The position numbers were made by a program, and so were the translations under genes. A stretch of DNA of 64,000 nt, from positions 62,001 through 126,000 of the forward strand of contig NZ_JXAL01000033.1 of the NCBI RefSeq assembly GCF_000829465.1. The letters run 5' to 3'. Positions 56,456 through 64,000 of the stretch are shown piece by piece (positions within the stretch are counted from its first letter, which is position 1; the number at the start of each line of letters is the position of its first letter). The notes beneath the pieces were generated by a model. That model worked only from the letters and a program-made list of their open reading frames with translations, did no database searches and had not been told where the DNA came from. The stretch is from Cohnella kolymensis. Its GTDB lineage: Bacteria > Bacillota > Bacilli > Paenibacillales > Paenibacillaceae.

Positions 56456-57538
56456 TTAACCTTTGCGAACGGAATCCACTTCTTTGAGAATACCGTCAAC
56501 CCACTCGCTGCCCATCTCTTTTTTCATCCACTCTACTACGGCCGGTTGGGTAGCTTGACGGAATTTATCGATTTCCTCAGCGGAAAGCTCAGTAACGGTC
56601 ATACCTTTATCCGAAAGGATTTTCGCCGCGTTCTTATCTTGATCCGACGTCATATTCCGGTGCGTGGCTTTCACCTGATTTACACCTTCGACGATGGCTT
56701 TTTGCTGTGCCGGCGTAAGACTTTGGAAAAACTTATCGCTGATCAAATAGGCGTGGAAACTATAAATGTGGCCGTCTAACGTAACGTATTTCTGAGTCTG
56801 ATACATACTTGCCGCCAAAATGTTTGTGACTCCGTTTTCCTGCCCGTCCACTACTTTTTGTTCCAGCGCAGCCGGGAGCTCCGTCCAACCGATCGTTGAT
56901 GGACTTGCACCGGTAGCTTTCATAAATTCCTCATATAATTTGCCCGGCTGAATGCGCATTTTTAATCCTTTTAGATCAGCGATGCTCTTGATCTCATGCT
57001 TACTGTTGGTAAAATGCCGGATGCCGTTATCCGCTAGAGCCAGGAAGCGGAGTCCCGTCTTGGACGCCATGTCTTCGCTCAATTTTTTCGTAAAATCGCT
57101 GTCGAACACGGACCAGGCTTCATTCTGATCCTTAAATAAGTAAGGAAGGTTGAATACACCAACCGGCGCGTATACCGATGCAACAGGTCCGTCATGAACA
57201 ATCCCCATCTGGATCGATCCCAGTTTCATGCCTTCGAGCACAACATTCGCGTCACCCAATTGGCTAGCCGGATAAATTTCTACCTTAATGGAGCCGTTGG
57301 TCTGTTTTTCAACATATTCTTTAAACTGCAGCGAAGCTGCATGAGCCGGTTGATCCTCAGTACCAGGTTGAAAGTGCGTGATTTTCAGGGTCACGGTCTT
57401 ACCGCCGGCGTTGCTTGGTGTACCGGCAGGCGAGCTGGAATTGGAATTGGATGCACTCTTGCTCGAACATCCGGATATTACGATTGCAGCCAATACGATC
57501 GTGGACAAAACAGAAGCCCAAACCTTCTTGTTTACCAT
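56456..57538 (-). CDS. dctP: TRAP transporter substrate-binding protein DctP
   Basis: A 360-residue extracytoplasmic binding protein with lipobox VISGCSSKS. TRAP DctP motifs: FQPGTEDQPAHAASLQFKE, MGIVHDGPVASV, LADNGIRHFTNSKHEIKS with the carboxylate-binding Arg, and KVVDGQENGVTNI. It delivers an organic acid, likely a uronate or aldonate, to DctQM. Third in the transport gene order (Q, M, P), the reverse of the usual P, Q, M. Confidence 0.95.
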   Translation of the reverse strand: MVNKKVWASVLSTIVLAAIVISGCSSKSASNSNSSSPAGTPSNAGGKTVTLKITHFQPGTEDQPAHAASLQFKEYVEKQTNGSIKVEIYPASQLGDANVVLEGMKLGSIQMGIVHDGPVASVYAPVGVFNLPYLFKDQNEAWSVFDSDFTKKLSEDMASKTGLRFLALADNGIRHFTNSKHEIKSIADLKGLKMRIQPGKLYEEFMKATGASPSTIGWTELPAALEQKVVDGQENGVTNILAASMYQTQKYVTLDGHIYSFHAYLISDKFFQSLTPAQQKAIVEGVNQVKATHRNMTSDQDKNAAKILSDKGMTVTELSAEEIDKFRQATQPAVVEWMKKEMGSEWVDGILKEVDSVRKG

Positions 57539-57639
57539 GGTAACCCTCCTGAAAGTTTCGTAATTGATTCCAAATGATTCAGATGAATGCTAAGTTCCGT
57601 TAGGGCTGGTGGAACTTCACCTCCTTCAAGAGTGAAAGG

Positions 57640-58929
57640 TCAGTTTTTGAAACCGAATAAGTTCGGCAATCCTGTTGAAATTTCCGGTATGAACACGACA
57701 AGCAAAACAACCACCATCTCTGCGATGATCATCGGGATGATGGCGATACTGAGCCGCTCAATCCGGAGTCCGCCGCTTGCGCTGATGATAAATAGCAACG
57801 GCGCGATGGGAGGTGTGAGCATCCCGATTGCGAGAGTCAAAATAATAACCATGGCGACTTGCAGCGGTTCGGCTCCATACATATAAGCTGCAGGTGCCAA
57901 GACAGGCACAAGAATGACAAGTGATGGAAGCGTATCGAGAAATATACCTGCGATCAGGGAGATGAATGCGATGAGCAGCAGAATGACTAAGGTGTTGTCG
58001 GTCAATCCAGTCATCCACTCGGCCACACGCTGCGGCACTTGCGCATACGTCAGCACCCAGGAAAACGCGGAACCCATGGCAATCATGAGAAGAAGGGAGC
58101 AAGAAACGATCGTACTGTTCACGATGATGCCGAAAATATTTTTTAAGGTAAGACCTTTGGTGACAAAGAAGCCTACGACCAGCGCATAGAAAACCGCAAC
58201 CGCAGAAGCTTCCGTAGGCGTAACGACTCCTCCGCGAATACCTACGATAATCAGAACCGGCATCAGAATCGCAGGCAGCGAATGAATAAAGCTTTTGAGC
58301 AACGTGATGAACGGTACTCTTTCACTGTGTGACCGGTAATTGTGCTTTCTCGATACGAAAAAATTCAGAACCATGAGCGAAAGCGCTAACAAAATGCCGG
58401 GGACGATGCCCGCAAGAAACAAGCCTGATACGGAAGTTTTGCCGTCGGTCAAAGCGTAAATGACCATCATGACACTGGGAGGAATGATCGGACCCAGTAC
58501 GGCAACCGCGGCGCTCAGCGATCCGGCGTAATAAGGGTCATATCCCGACTTGCGCATCATTCTCGTGAAAATCGAACCCGGGCCGGCAGCGTCTGCAAGA
58601 GCAGAACCGCTCATTCCCGAGAACATTAAGCCGACGATAACATTGCCGTATCCCAACCCGCCGCGGATATGTCCGACCAAGTCGCGGGCAAAATTAATTA
58701 AGATTTGCGTTAATCTTCCGCCGCTCATCAAGTCGGAGGCGAGTATAAAAAACGGGATGGTCATCATGGGGAAAGAGTTGATACCGCTGTAAAGAGATTG
58801 AGGAAGAACTTCCAGCGGCACGTCGCCGATTAAAATCAAGGCAATGAACGAGGATACTCCAATGGCCAATGCAACAGGTACGCCGATGGCCAATGCGACA
58901 AAGAAGACGATCAACAATATGCTAATCAC
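57640..58929 (-). CDS. dctM: TRAP transporter large permease DctM
   Basis: A 429-residue 12-helix permease of the DctM family. GTG at 58929 (AGGAG six bases before) is chosen; it overlaps the dctQ stop by 8 bp. MTIPFFILASDLMSGGRL and GMSGSALADAAGPGSI are the typical family stretches, and GILTPPIAPLL-like GMLTPPIAPLLF lies near the C-terminus. It couples uptake to the sodium gradient together with DctQ. Confidence 0.95.
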   Translation of the reverse strand: MISILLIVFFVALAIGVPVALAIGVSSFIALILIGDVPLEVLPQSLYSGINSFPMMTIPFFILASDLMSGGRLTQILINFARDLVGHIRGGLGYGNVIVGLMFSGMSGSALADAAGPGSIFTRMMRKSGYDPYYAGSLSAAVAVLGPIIPPSVMMVIYALTDGKTSVSGLFLAGIVPGILLALSLMVLNFFVSRKHNYRSHSERVPFITLLKSFIHSLPAILMPVLIIVGIRGGVVTPTEASAVAVFYALVVGFFVTKGLTLKNIFGIIVNSTIVSCSLLLMIAMGSAFSWVLTYAQVPQRVAEWMTGLTDNTLVILLLIAFISLIAGIFLDTLPSLVILVPVLAPAAYMYGAEPLQVAMVIILTLAIGMLTPPIAPLLFIISASGGLRIERLSIAIIPMIIAEMVVVLLVVFIPEISTGLPNLFGFKN

Positions 58930-59443
58930 GCGATTCTCCTCCGATTTCATCTTGATAGGTCAATGTGCTGCTCACCAAGGAACCGTTAACCATGCTTCGG
59001 AAAATCGCGATAACATGCAGGATAAACAAGATTGAACCAATGGGGACCGCCATGTAAATCAATCCAAGCGGCCAACGAAGCGAAGCGCTGAGCTGGCTCA
59101 TTGTTACCTTTGAATAGGAAAATCCAAGATAAACGAGAAACCCCATAAAAGCGATTACAACTAGCACAACAAGTGCACGGACATACTGTGCGATGCGTTT
59201 CGGAATATAATCGTACAAAGTTTCAATCGCGACGATCTGCCCTTCCCGCATGGCCAATCCGATACCGAGAAAAGTTATCCAAATCATGATCGTACTCGCC
59301 AGTTCCTCTGCCCAGTTGAACGAGGATTCAAAGAAATATCTGGCGGTCACGTTCCCCATCACGAGCAGAAACATGATAATGATCAAAATGCCAATAACCA
59401 GCCTGTTCAAGCCGACAAACCACTTTTCGATCCGAGCCAGCAT
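58922..59443 (-). CDS. dctQ: TRAP transporter small permease DctQ
   Basis: A 173-residue, four-helix small permease. The RYFFESSFNWAEELASTIMIWITFLG stretch near residues 31-56 and GLAMREGQIVAIE are diagnostic DctQ features. It begins one base after the rpiR stop and overlaps dctM. Forms the membrane complex with DctM. Confidence 0.95.
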   Translation of the reverse strand: MLARIEKWFVGLNRLVIGILIIIMFLLVMGNVTARYFFESSFNWAEELASTIMIWITFLGIGLAMREGQIVAIETLYDYIPKRIAQYVRALVVLVVIAFMGFLVYLGFSYSKVTMSQLSASLRWPLGLIYMAVPIGSILFILHVIAIFRSMVNGSLVSSTLTYQDEIGGESRD

Positions 59444-60310
59444 TTATCTGTCACCCGTTTCCCGGTTTTTTTTGGATGTCAGTCCTCGTTTCATTCTCTT
59501 CAGCCGGTCTGTTAGCTGTTGTCCGTACTGCAAGGAGACCCCGACGACGAGAATGTCCAACACAAGCAGATGGGAAAACCTTGAGTTCATGGGCGTGTAA
59601 ACATTCGTATCCTCGTCCAAATCAACGGCGACAACTTGAGAGCATTGCTGAGCTAAAGGAGAATCCGGAGTAGTGATGCCGATGACAACCGCTCCTGACT
59701 CGCGCGCGATCTGAACATTCTCGATCAGTTCTCTCGACCGGCCTGTGTGCGATATGACCACGACTGCGGAACGGCGGGTCATGACGCTGGCCGACATGCT
59801 CTGCATGTGCGAATCTGAATAATGAGCGCAAGGAACACCTAATCGGAAAAACTTGTGATACGCATCTGCTGCAACGACAGCCGAAGCCCCAAAACCCCAA
59901 AACTCGATCCAATCGACATTCGATAATGCGGTAACCGCGAGTTCGACTTGTTTATGATCCAACTTATTTACAACATTCGATAAAACATTAATTGTTGATC
60001 GGCCGATTTTGTTTATGTACTCCGAAGCGCTATCATCCGGACTCACCTCCCGATGTACATAGTAAGTGCCCACTGCCAGCTCTTTCACAAGTCTGAGTTT
60101 GAATTCGCGAAATCCCTCAATTCCCAACGAACGGCAAAACCTGACGATCGACGGGTCGCTCACGCCGGCAATATTTGAAAACTTGCCAATACTCATGTTT
60201 ACGACCTCATGGGGCCGCTCCAGAATGATTTCACCGATCCGACGATCCGCCTTGCTGTACTGATCTAGATTATTTGTGATTTGCTCTAGAATAATAGAAT
60301 TATTTCCCAT
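59444..60310 (-). CDS. RpiR/MurR family transcriptional regulator
   Basis: A 288-residue regulator starting at ATG 60310, six bases after GAGG. The N-terminal HTH (ADRRIGEIILERPHEVVNMSIGKFSNIAGVSDPSIVRFCRSLG) is followed by a SIS domain from about 120 (WIEFWGFGASAVVAADAY, VVVISHTGRSRELIENV) that binds phosphosugars. First gene of the sugar-acid operon, it presumably controls it. Two near-palindromes flank the promoter and are candidate binding sites. Confidence 0.92.
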   Translation of the reverse strand: MGNNSIILEQITNNLDQYSKADRRIGEIILERPHEVVNMSIGKFSNIAGVSDPSIVRFCRSLGIEGFREFKLRLVKELAVGTYYVHREVSPDDSASEYINKIGRSTINVLSNVVNKLDHKQVELAVTALSNVDWIEFWGFGASAVVAADAYHKFFRLGVPCAHYSDSHMQSMSASVMTRRSAVVVISHTGRSRELIENVQIARESGAVVIGITTPDSPLAQQCSQVVAVDLDEDTNVYTPMNSRFSHLLVLDILVVGVSLQYGQQLTDRLKRMKRGLTSKKNRETGDR

Positions 60311-60325
60311 GATCATCCTCATTTA

Positions 60326-60343
60326 TGTAGTAAACTTACTTTA
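60326..60343. promoter_or_regulatory. Operator-like palindrome downstream of the rpiR promoter
   Basis: TGTAGTAAACTTACTTTA; resembles the sequence at 60390-60408 (both contain TGTA(A/G)GTAA-type halves). Lies between the -10 element and the start codon. Confidence 0.5.
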
Positions 60344-60351
60344 TTAATCAC

Positions 60352-60380
60352 ATATTAACACCATATTTTTCTTTATGCAA
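60352..60380 (-). promoter_or_regulatory. SigA promoter of the sugar-acid operon
   Basis: Minus strand TTGCAT (60380-60375), 17 bases, TAATAT (60357-60352). It lies 42 bases before the regulator start codon. Confidence 0.75.
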
Positions 60381-60389
60381 GCCCTTTCA

Positions 60390-60408
60390 TGTAAGTAATT
60401 TACCTACA
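60390..60408. promoter_or_regulatory. Operator-like palindrome upstream of the -35 element
   Basis: TGTAAGTAATTTACCTACA, arms TGTAAGTAA / TTACCTACA with eight of nine bases paired. It sits just upstream of the -35 box, suitable for activation or loop-type repression. Confidence 0.55.
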
Positions 60409-60488
60409 AAATGGCTCAAAATGATATGGGTAATTCAGTGATGGCTAATCCGGAATACTTTGATTACTTCTTTGTCTCAATACAAAAC

Positions 60489-60520
60489 AATGGCCGTTCC
60501 AATTAGGAACGGCCATTTTG
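60489..60520 (-). terminator. Terminator after the SDR gene
   Basis: AATGGCCGTTCC / GGAACGGCCATT stem with a five-base loop, followed by TTTTG on the plus and TGTTTTGTATTG on the minus strand. Confidence 0.8.
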
Positions 60521-60609
60521 CGTTCTTATCTACCCATTGCTCGTGATTCAAAAAAAATGTCGAATGTTGGAGGGGGACAGCCAAATTTGGTCGATATACA
60601 ATTCGTCCA

Positions 60610-61392
60610 TTATAACACCGCGGCTTTTCCTCCATCAATGTTAACCGCGGTTCCAGTCACATAAGACGCCGCTTCCGACACAAGGAAAGTGATCACGTTA
60701 GCGGCTTCTTCCGTTCGTCCGATGCGTCCGAGAGGTATCTGATGACGAGGATCGGCTGCAAACTGCTCCCAAGTCAGCTCCGGCGCCGTCGCTTGCCACA
60801 TGCGCTCGATTTGATCGCTGCGGACAAACCCGATGGAAACCGCGTTTACCCGAATGTTATCGCCGGCCAAATCTTTGCTCATCGCCTTGGTGAGAGCCAA
60901 TCCCGCAGCACGGCTGACGGACGTCGGCAAAGATGATTCGGTCGGTGTTTTTCCTCCGATTGCAGTAACATTCAGGATTGCGCCGCCTCCACGCTTACGC
61001 ATGTAAGGAACGACAGCCCGAGCGAAATGAACCGCACCGAGAAGCTTCAAATCCAAGTCCGTGTTCCACATTTCAGTTGATACGTCTTCAAAAGGCATGG
61101 CAGCCATCGTTCCGGCATTATTAATCAGAATTTCGACGCCGCCGAACCGTTCGACAGTCATCTCCACAGCGAGGCGAGCTTCATGCTCCAGAGAGACGTC
61201 TGCCGAAATAATAAGCGGCTCTGTTCCTGTCTGCTCAACGATCAACCGTGCAGCTTTCTCCAGAGCTTCGATGTTCCGAGCAACGATTGACACTTGAGCC
61301 CCTTCGGCAGCCAGCGTCAGTGCCGCAGCAAGCCCGATGCCTTTGCTGCCGCCTGTGACGATCGCCGTTTTCCCTTGTAATCCAAGATTCAT
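60610..61392 (-). CDS. SDR family oxidoreductase without the YxxxK motif
   Basis: A 260-residue short-chain dehydrogenase fold; the start at 61392 follows GGAGGAGA. The NAD(P) motif TGGSKGIGLAAA near residues 13-24 and NNAGTMA are intact. Where the catalytic YxxxK is expected, the sequence reads TSVSRAAGLALTKAM, so Tyr is Thr and Lys is Arg. A known SDR subgroup also lacks this pair, so function may differ from oxidoreduction. C-terminal GTAVNIDGGKAAVL is typical. Confidence 0.88.
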   Translation of the reverse strand: MNLGLQGKTAIVTGGSKGIGLAAALTLAAEGAQVSIVARNIEALEKAARLIVEQTGTEPLIISADVSLEHEARLAVEMTVERFGGVEILINNAGTMAAMPFEDVSTEMWNTDLDLKLLGAVHFARAVVPYMRKRGGGAILNVTAIGGKTPTESSLPTSVSRAAGLALTKAMSKDLAGDNIRVNAVSIGFVRSDQIERMWQATAPELTWEQFAADPRHQIPLGRIGRTEEAANVITFLVSEAASYVTGTAVNIDGGKAAVL

Positions 61393-61415
61393 ACTGATCT
61401 CCTCCATTTGCTTCT

Positions 61416-62451
61416 CTAAGCCGCGGCTTTTACTCTTTTCCTGATTCTCACAAAACACAGCAGCAATATCAAGCCCGCTGCGATATCGGTGAACCCTACA
61501 AACACAGGATTAAACGGATAGCCGCCCATTTTCGTAATGTAGTAACAGATAAACACGAAGATCCCAATTGCGCTGAAAAAAAAATATGAGCGTGTTCCGC
61601 AGCTTAAGCGCCAGCCATGCCGCAATCGCCGTCAACACGGCCGCAGCTGCCAGCACCAGCAGATTATGGTCACGCTCCACATTCGTTGGAAAGAGCAGCC
61701 TCTTCGGATAGGTATATGAAAAATACCAATCGTTATCCGGCAGACGATCGAACGCGGCTTTGTAGCTCAATGGGCCGCTTTTCTGCAGCGGTAAGTTGCT
61801 GTTCAGCCGGCTGCCAGGTTGCGCAAATTTTACCTCAAGCTCCACACGGGGATCCCCATCCCAAAACTCTGCCGGCGTTAAATAATACAAATGTGTAAAT
61901 ACCGTGTTGATAACGCCTTTATCATACATGCCTCCGCTGTCTCGATATCGGATGTGGATGTGCTTCCTTTCATTCGGTTTGAACGTCAAACTGAAGCGTG
62001 TTCCTGTTGCCTTAATTCCGTATCCATCGGGTATCTCTAATATTTTACTGCTTATAGGATCAACAACATTGTATTTGATGTCAGTGTGCCAATCGATGGG
62101 GATGCCTCTCGTTGCGGGAGCAGTCGTCAGCTTGTGACTCCCTTCAGTGACAGTGAAATCGCCGCTCGCAGGAGTGAGGAACAAGATATCGGCTGTCTTA
62201 ATATGACCGTTTCTATTATGTAACTCGTATTCCACCAATACTTCGGTATCGTCGGCGCCATCGGGACCTCTAATCGAATATATTACTTTCTCTGCAACCA
62301 GCCTGATATTGGAATTAGGGTCAAATTGCAGATTTCCGTTGCCGTCAGCAGGCTCCATAAGAGGCCCCCCGTTGGCCAGTACCGTTGACGGCTGCATGAG
62401 TGACAAAATGCCGATCGCAGCAGCCACCCACATCTTGCGCCATACTGCCAT
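61416..62451 (-). CDS. Secreted, membrane-anchored protein, frameshifted in an A9 run
   Basis: Restored length about 344 residues. A signal peptide (MWVAAAIGILSLMQPSTVLA) is followed by an extracellular beta-rich domain with YDKGVINTVFTHLYYLTPAEFW, then two to three membrane helices. Frame breaks at 61576-61584: nine A (minus T9) need to be eight to pass from LIFFF to SAIGIFVFICYYI. Likely base-calling error. Follows a DUF4129 gene; function unknown. Confidence 0.75.
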
Positions 62452-62471
62452 TTTAACCCCCCTATCGAATA

Positions 62472-63707
62472 TCAATCACCGCTTCCGGCATCCGGCTTTG
62501 ACTTTAGACGTTCTAATGCTTGCCGGGCTTTCCGAATCATCAGCTCGTTGTCCTCCGATGAAGCGGCCGCACCATAGCGCACGCGCTCGTAGTTCATTGA
62601 CAGTTCCTCCACATCGCGTTCCTGCACGCTATCCAAACATTGCTCCTGCCGGAGTCTTGCCGCAAATTCCCTTGGCGTTTCATGAATTCGGATGGGCTTT
62701 CCTTGTCGCTCAAACCATTGCAGCATTTGTTGATAGATTCGCCGAACGGGTGAATCGGATTGCACATATTGCAGTCCACGGCTTTCCGACCATTTGTTTC
62801 GAATGATTTGCACAGCGGGGACGGTTGGTGATATTGTTCGCCGGATCCCTTTCTTTTTTTGGAAAATAACCAAAATGGCCCCCGCAATAAGCATGATGGT
62901 CAGAATCAATGCCCAATCCGGTATATGTACAGGGTGAGATGCTGCCTGCCTCATTTCCTCTAACATCTGAGCCATTTGTTCCTCGTCGGCAGGTGGATTG
63001 TCCTCTTGAGATTCCAGCGGTGTTCTTTTGAACCGTCCGAGGAAAGAAGCTAGAAGATCCATAATCGGCACAAAAATCCACGCAGTCACATAAAGGATAT
63101 ATGGAAAAGCTGCCAGTATAAGAAGCGCCGCCACAAAGAAACCGACCGGAAGCATCGTGTTCCATATTTGAAGTTGCCACTTCCCGCGAAGAGTTCTCTG
63201 TATCAGCACCAATTGGAAGCAGCGCAAGAACAGGTAAGCAGCTACGCCGGCGACCAGTAATACGGGTGAAACGAGTGAACTTTTAAGTCCATATTGGAAA
63301 CAGAAAAGACATAAGAACGGAATAACGAACGACTCCTGTAAAAAGTATCGGCGTGACATATACTCCATCGTTTGATCTTGCGATAATATACGGCTGAAGC
63401 GACTCACGAAAATGAATCCGATCACCGGCACCACTATCAGAAAACGCGTAGTTCCGAATGGAATGAAAAAAGACAGACTGCCTAAGATGATGGCGATTGC
63501 TCCGGCAGCGGCCACAACAGTTGAACCTGCCGATCTATTCAAAACATTCATTAACCATCCGCTTACAAAGAGAAGGATCGGAAAGCCAATCAGCACCGAC
63601 ATCTCATCCGAATCGACCATGAGGCCGGACAGCAGCAGAAGCCAGCTCATTACGATACAGCCTTCGAGAAAGCCAAACCATGGCGGTGAAATTTCCCGTT
63701 GAGTCAA
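62472..63707 (-). CDS. DUF4129-type membrane protein
   Basis: A 411-residue protein with about eight membrane helices (first 240 residues), a cytoplasmic linker and one further helix near 265-285, then a C-terminal DUF4129-like domain (RRIYQQMLQWFERQGKPIRI, ETPREFAARL, ELMIRKARQALERLK). Such proteins cluster with MoxR AAA ATPases and DUF58 proteins. Its start overlaps the DUF58-like gene by 4 bp. Function unknown. Confidence 0.78.
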   Translation of the reverse strand: MTQREISPPWFGFLEGCIVMSWLLLLSGLMVDSDEMSVLIGFPILLFVSGWLMNVLNRSAGSTVVAAAGAIAIILGSLSFFIPFGTTRFLIVVPVIGFIFVSRFSRILSQDQTMEYMSRRYFLQESFVIPFLCLFCFQYGLKSSLVSPVLLVAGVAAYLFLRCFQLVLIQRTLRGKWQLQIWNTMLPVGFFVAALLILAAFPYILYVTAWIFVPIMDLLASFLGRFKRTPLESQEDNPPADEEQMAQMLEEMRQAASHPVHIPDWALILTIMLIAGAILVIFQKKKGIRRTISPTVPAVQIIRNKWSESRGLQYVQSDSPVRRIYQQMLQWFERQGKPIRIHETPREFAARLRQEQCLDSVQERDVEELSMNYERVRYGAAASSEDNELMIRKARQALERLKSKPDAGSGD

Positions 63708-64000
63708 GAGACTTCCCCCTTTTCCCCGGGTTCATCTTCTGATAACTGTTCGGTGAATGTCGGTACGCCCGGCAAAGTACCTGTCTGCTCGCCCCAATTC
63801 AGGTTATAAACTAAGACACTCTTGAATCTGCGGCTCATTCCGGCTAAAGCCCGAATGCCTTCTGCATCCCAATAAGATGTAAGCAGAAGAATGGTATCGT
63901 CTTGTGCAGCGTAATCGGATGCAGAATGGATCAAGTCAGCCATAGAAGATGTCGCATAGGGAGTGATTGAGCCCATCCGGTTAGCCAGACGCGCCGATTG
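63704..64000 (-). CDS. C-terminal part of a DUF58-like (von Willebrand-like) protein
   Basis: About 98 C-terminal residues, cut by the window edge. LTSYWDAEGIRALAGMSRRF and VLVYNL resemble the ending of DUF58 proteins. The locus order (DUF58, DUF4129 membrane protein) matches MoxR-type modules, so a MoxR ATPase is expected just outside. Overlaps the next gene by 4 bp. Confidence 0.6.
   Translation of the reverse strand, partial: QSARLANRMGSITPYATSSMADLIHSASDYAAQDDTILLLTSYWDAEGIRALAGMSRRFKSVLVYNLNWGEQTGTLPGVPTFTEQLSEDEPGEKGEVS

Overview
The window comes from an endospore-forming member of the Bacillales, most likely Paenibacillaceae (moderate GC, strong AGGAGG-type ribosome sites, frequent TTG/GTG starts). 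The left part keeps the Bacillus subtilis yqh order: spoIIIA operon, yqhV, efp, yqhT, aroQ, yqhQ, yqhP, yqhO, mntR. The species assignment is inference; the synteny is read from the encoded proteins.

Layout. 0-2.7 kb: start of the spoIIIA sporulation operon and yqhV. 2.8-5.5 kb: a phosphosulfolactate synthase, a DUF441 membrane protein and an aspartokinase inserted into the conserved block. 5.7-10.9 kb: efp to mntR. 11.1-15.6 kb: spore photoproduct lyase, ccdA and the znuABC zinc importer, with a consensus promoter and a Zur-box-like site ahead of znuA. 15.65-15.86 kb: four 51-bp hairpin repeats. 16-19 kb: metG behind a methionine T-box leader, yidD and zur. 19-24 kb: small sporulation-type and coiled-coil proteins, DUF1361, an aldo/keto reductase. 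24.1-31.8 kb: glycogen operon glgB-glgC-glgD-glgA followed by a GH15 glucoamylase-type enzyme where B. subtilis has glgP. 32-47 kb: an accessory stretch with an RS/RG repeat protein, a proline/glutamate repeat protein, glutaminase, an aminoglycoside-kinase-like gene, amidase, a lone helicase C-lobe, a PAS histidine kinase, a niacin-permease-like MFS protein and a creatininase-family enzyme. 47-52.7 kb: acyl-CoA dehydrogenase, MFS, NRDE protein, Asp/Glu-racemase-like protein and a twin P-loop ATPase. 52.9-53.1 kb: a decayed MYG1-like fragment. 53.2-60.4 kb: a sugar-acid catabolic operon (RpiR regulator, TRAP transporter, 2-hydroxyacid dehydrogenase, KDPG aldolase, RraA-like protein, KDG kinase). 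60.6-64 kb: an SDR protein and the end of a DUF58/DUF4129-type membrane locus.

A recurring oddity is that about ten otherwise normal genes carry single-base frameshifts, mostly in or beside homopolymer runs (yqhT, splB, znuB, metG, GH15, a GNAT gene, an MFS gene, rraA-like, the 61.4-kb gene). Both halves remain well conserved, so base-calling error is more likely than mass gene decay. These genes are annotated over their full restored spans. No tRNA, rRNA, insertion sequence, CRISPR array or phage module was seen.
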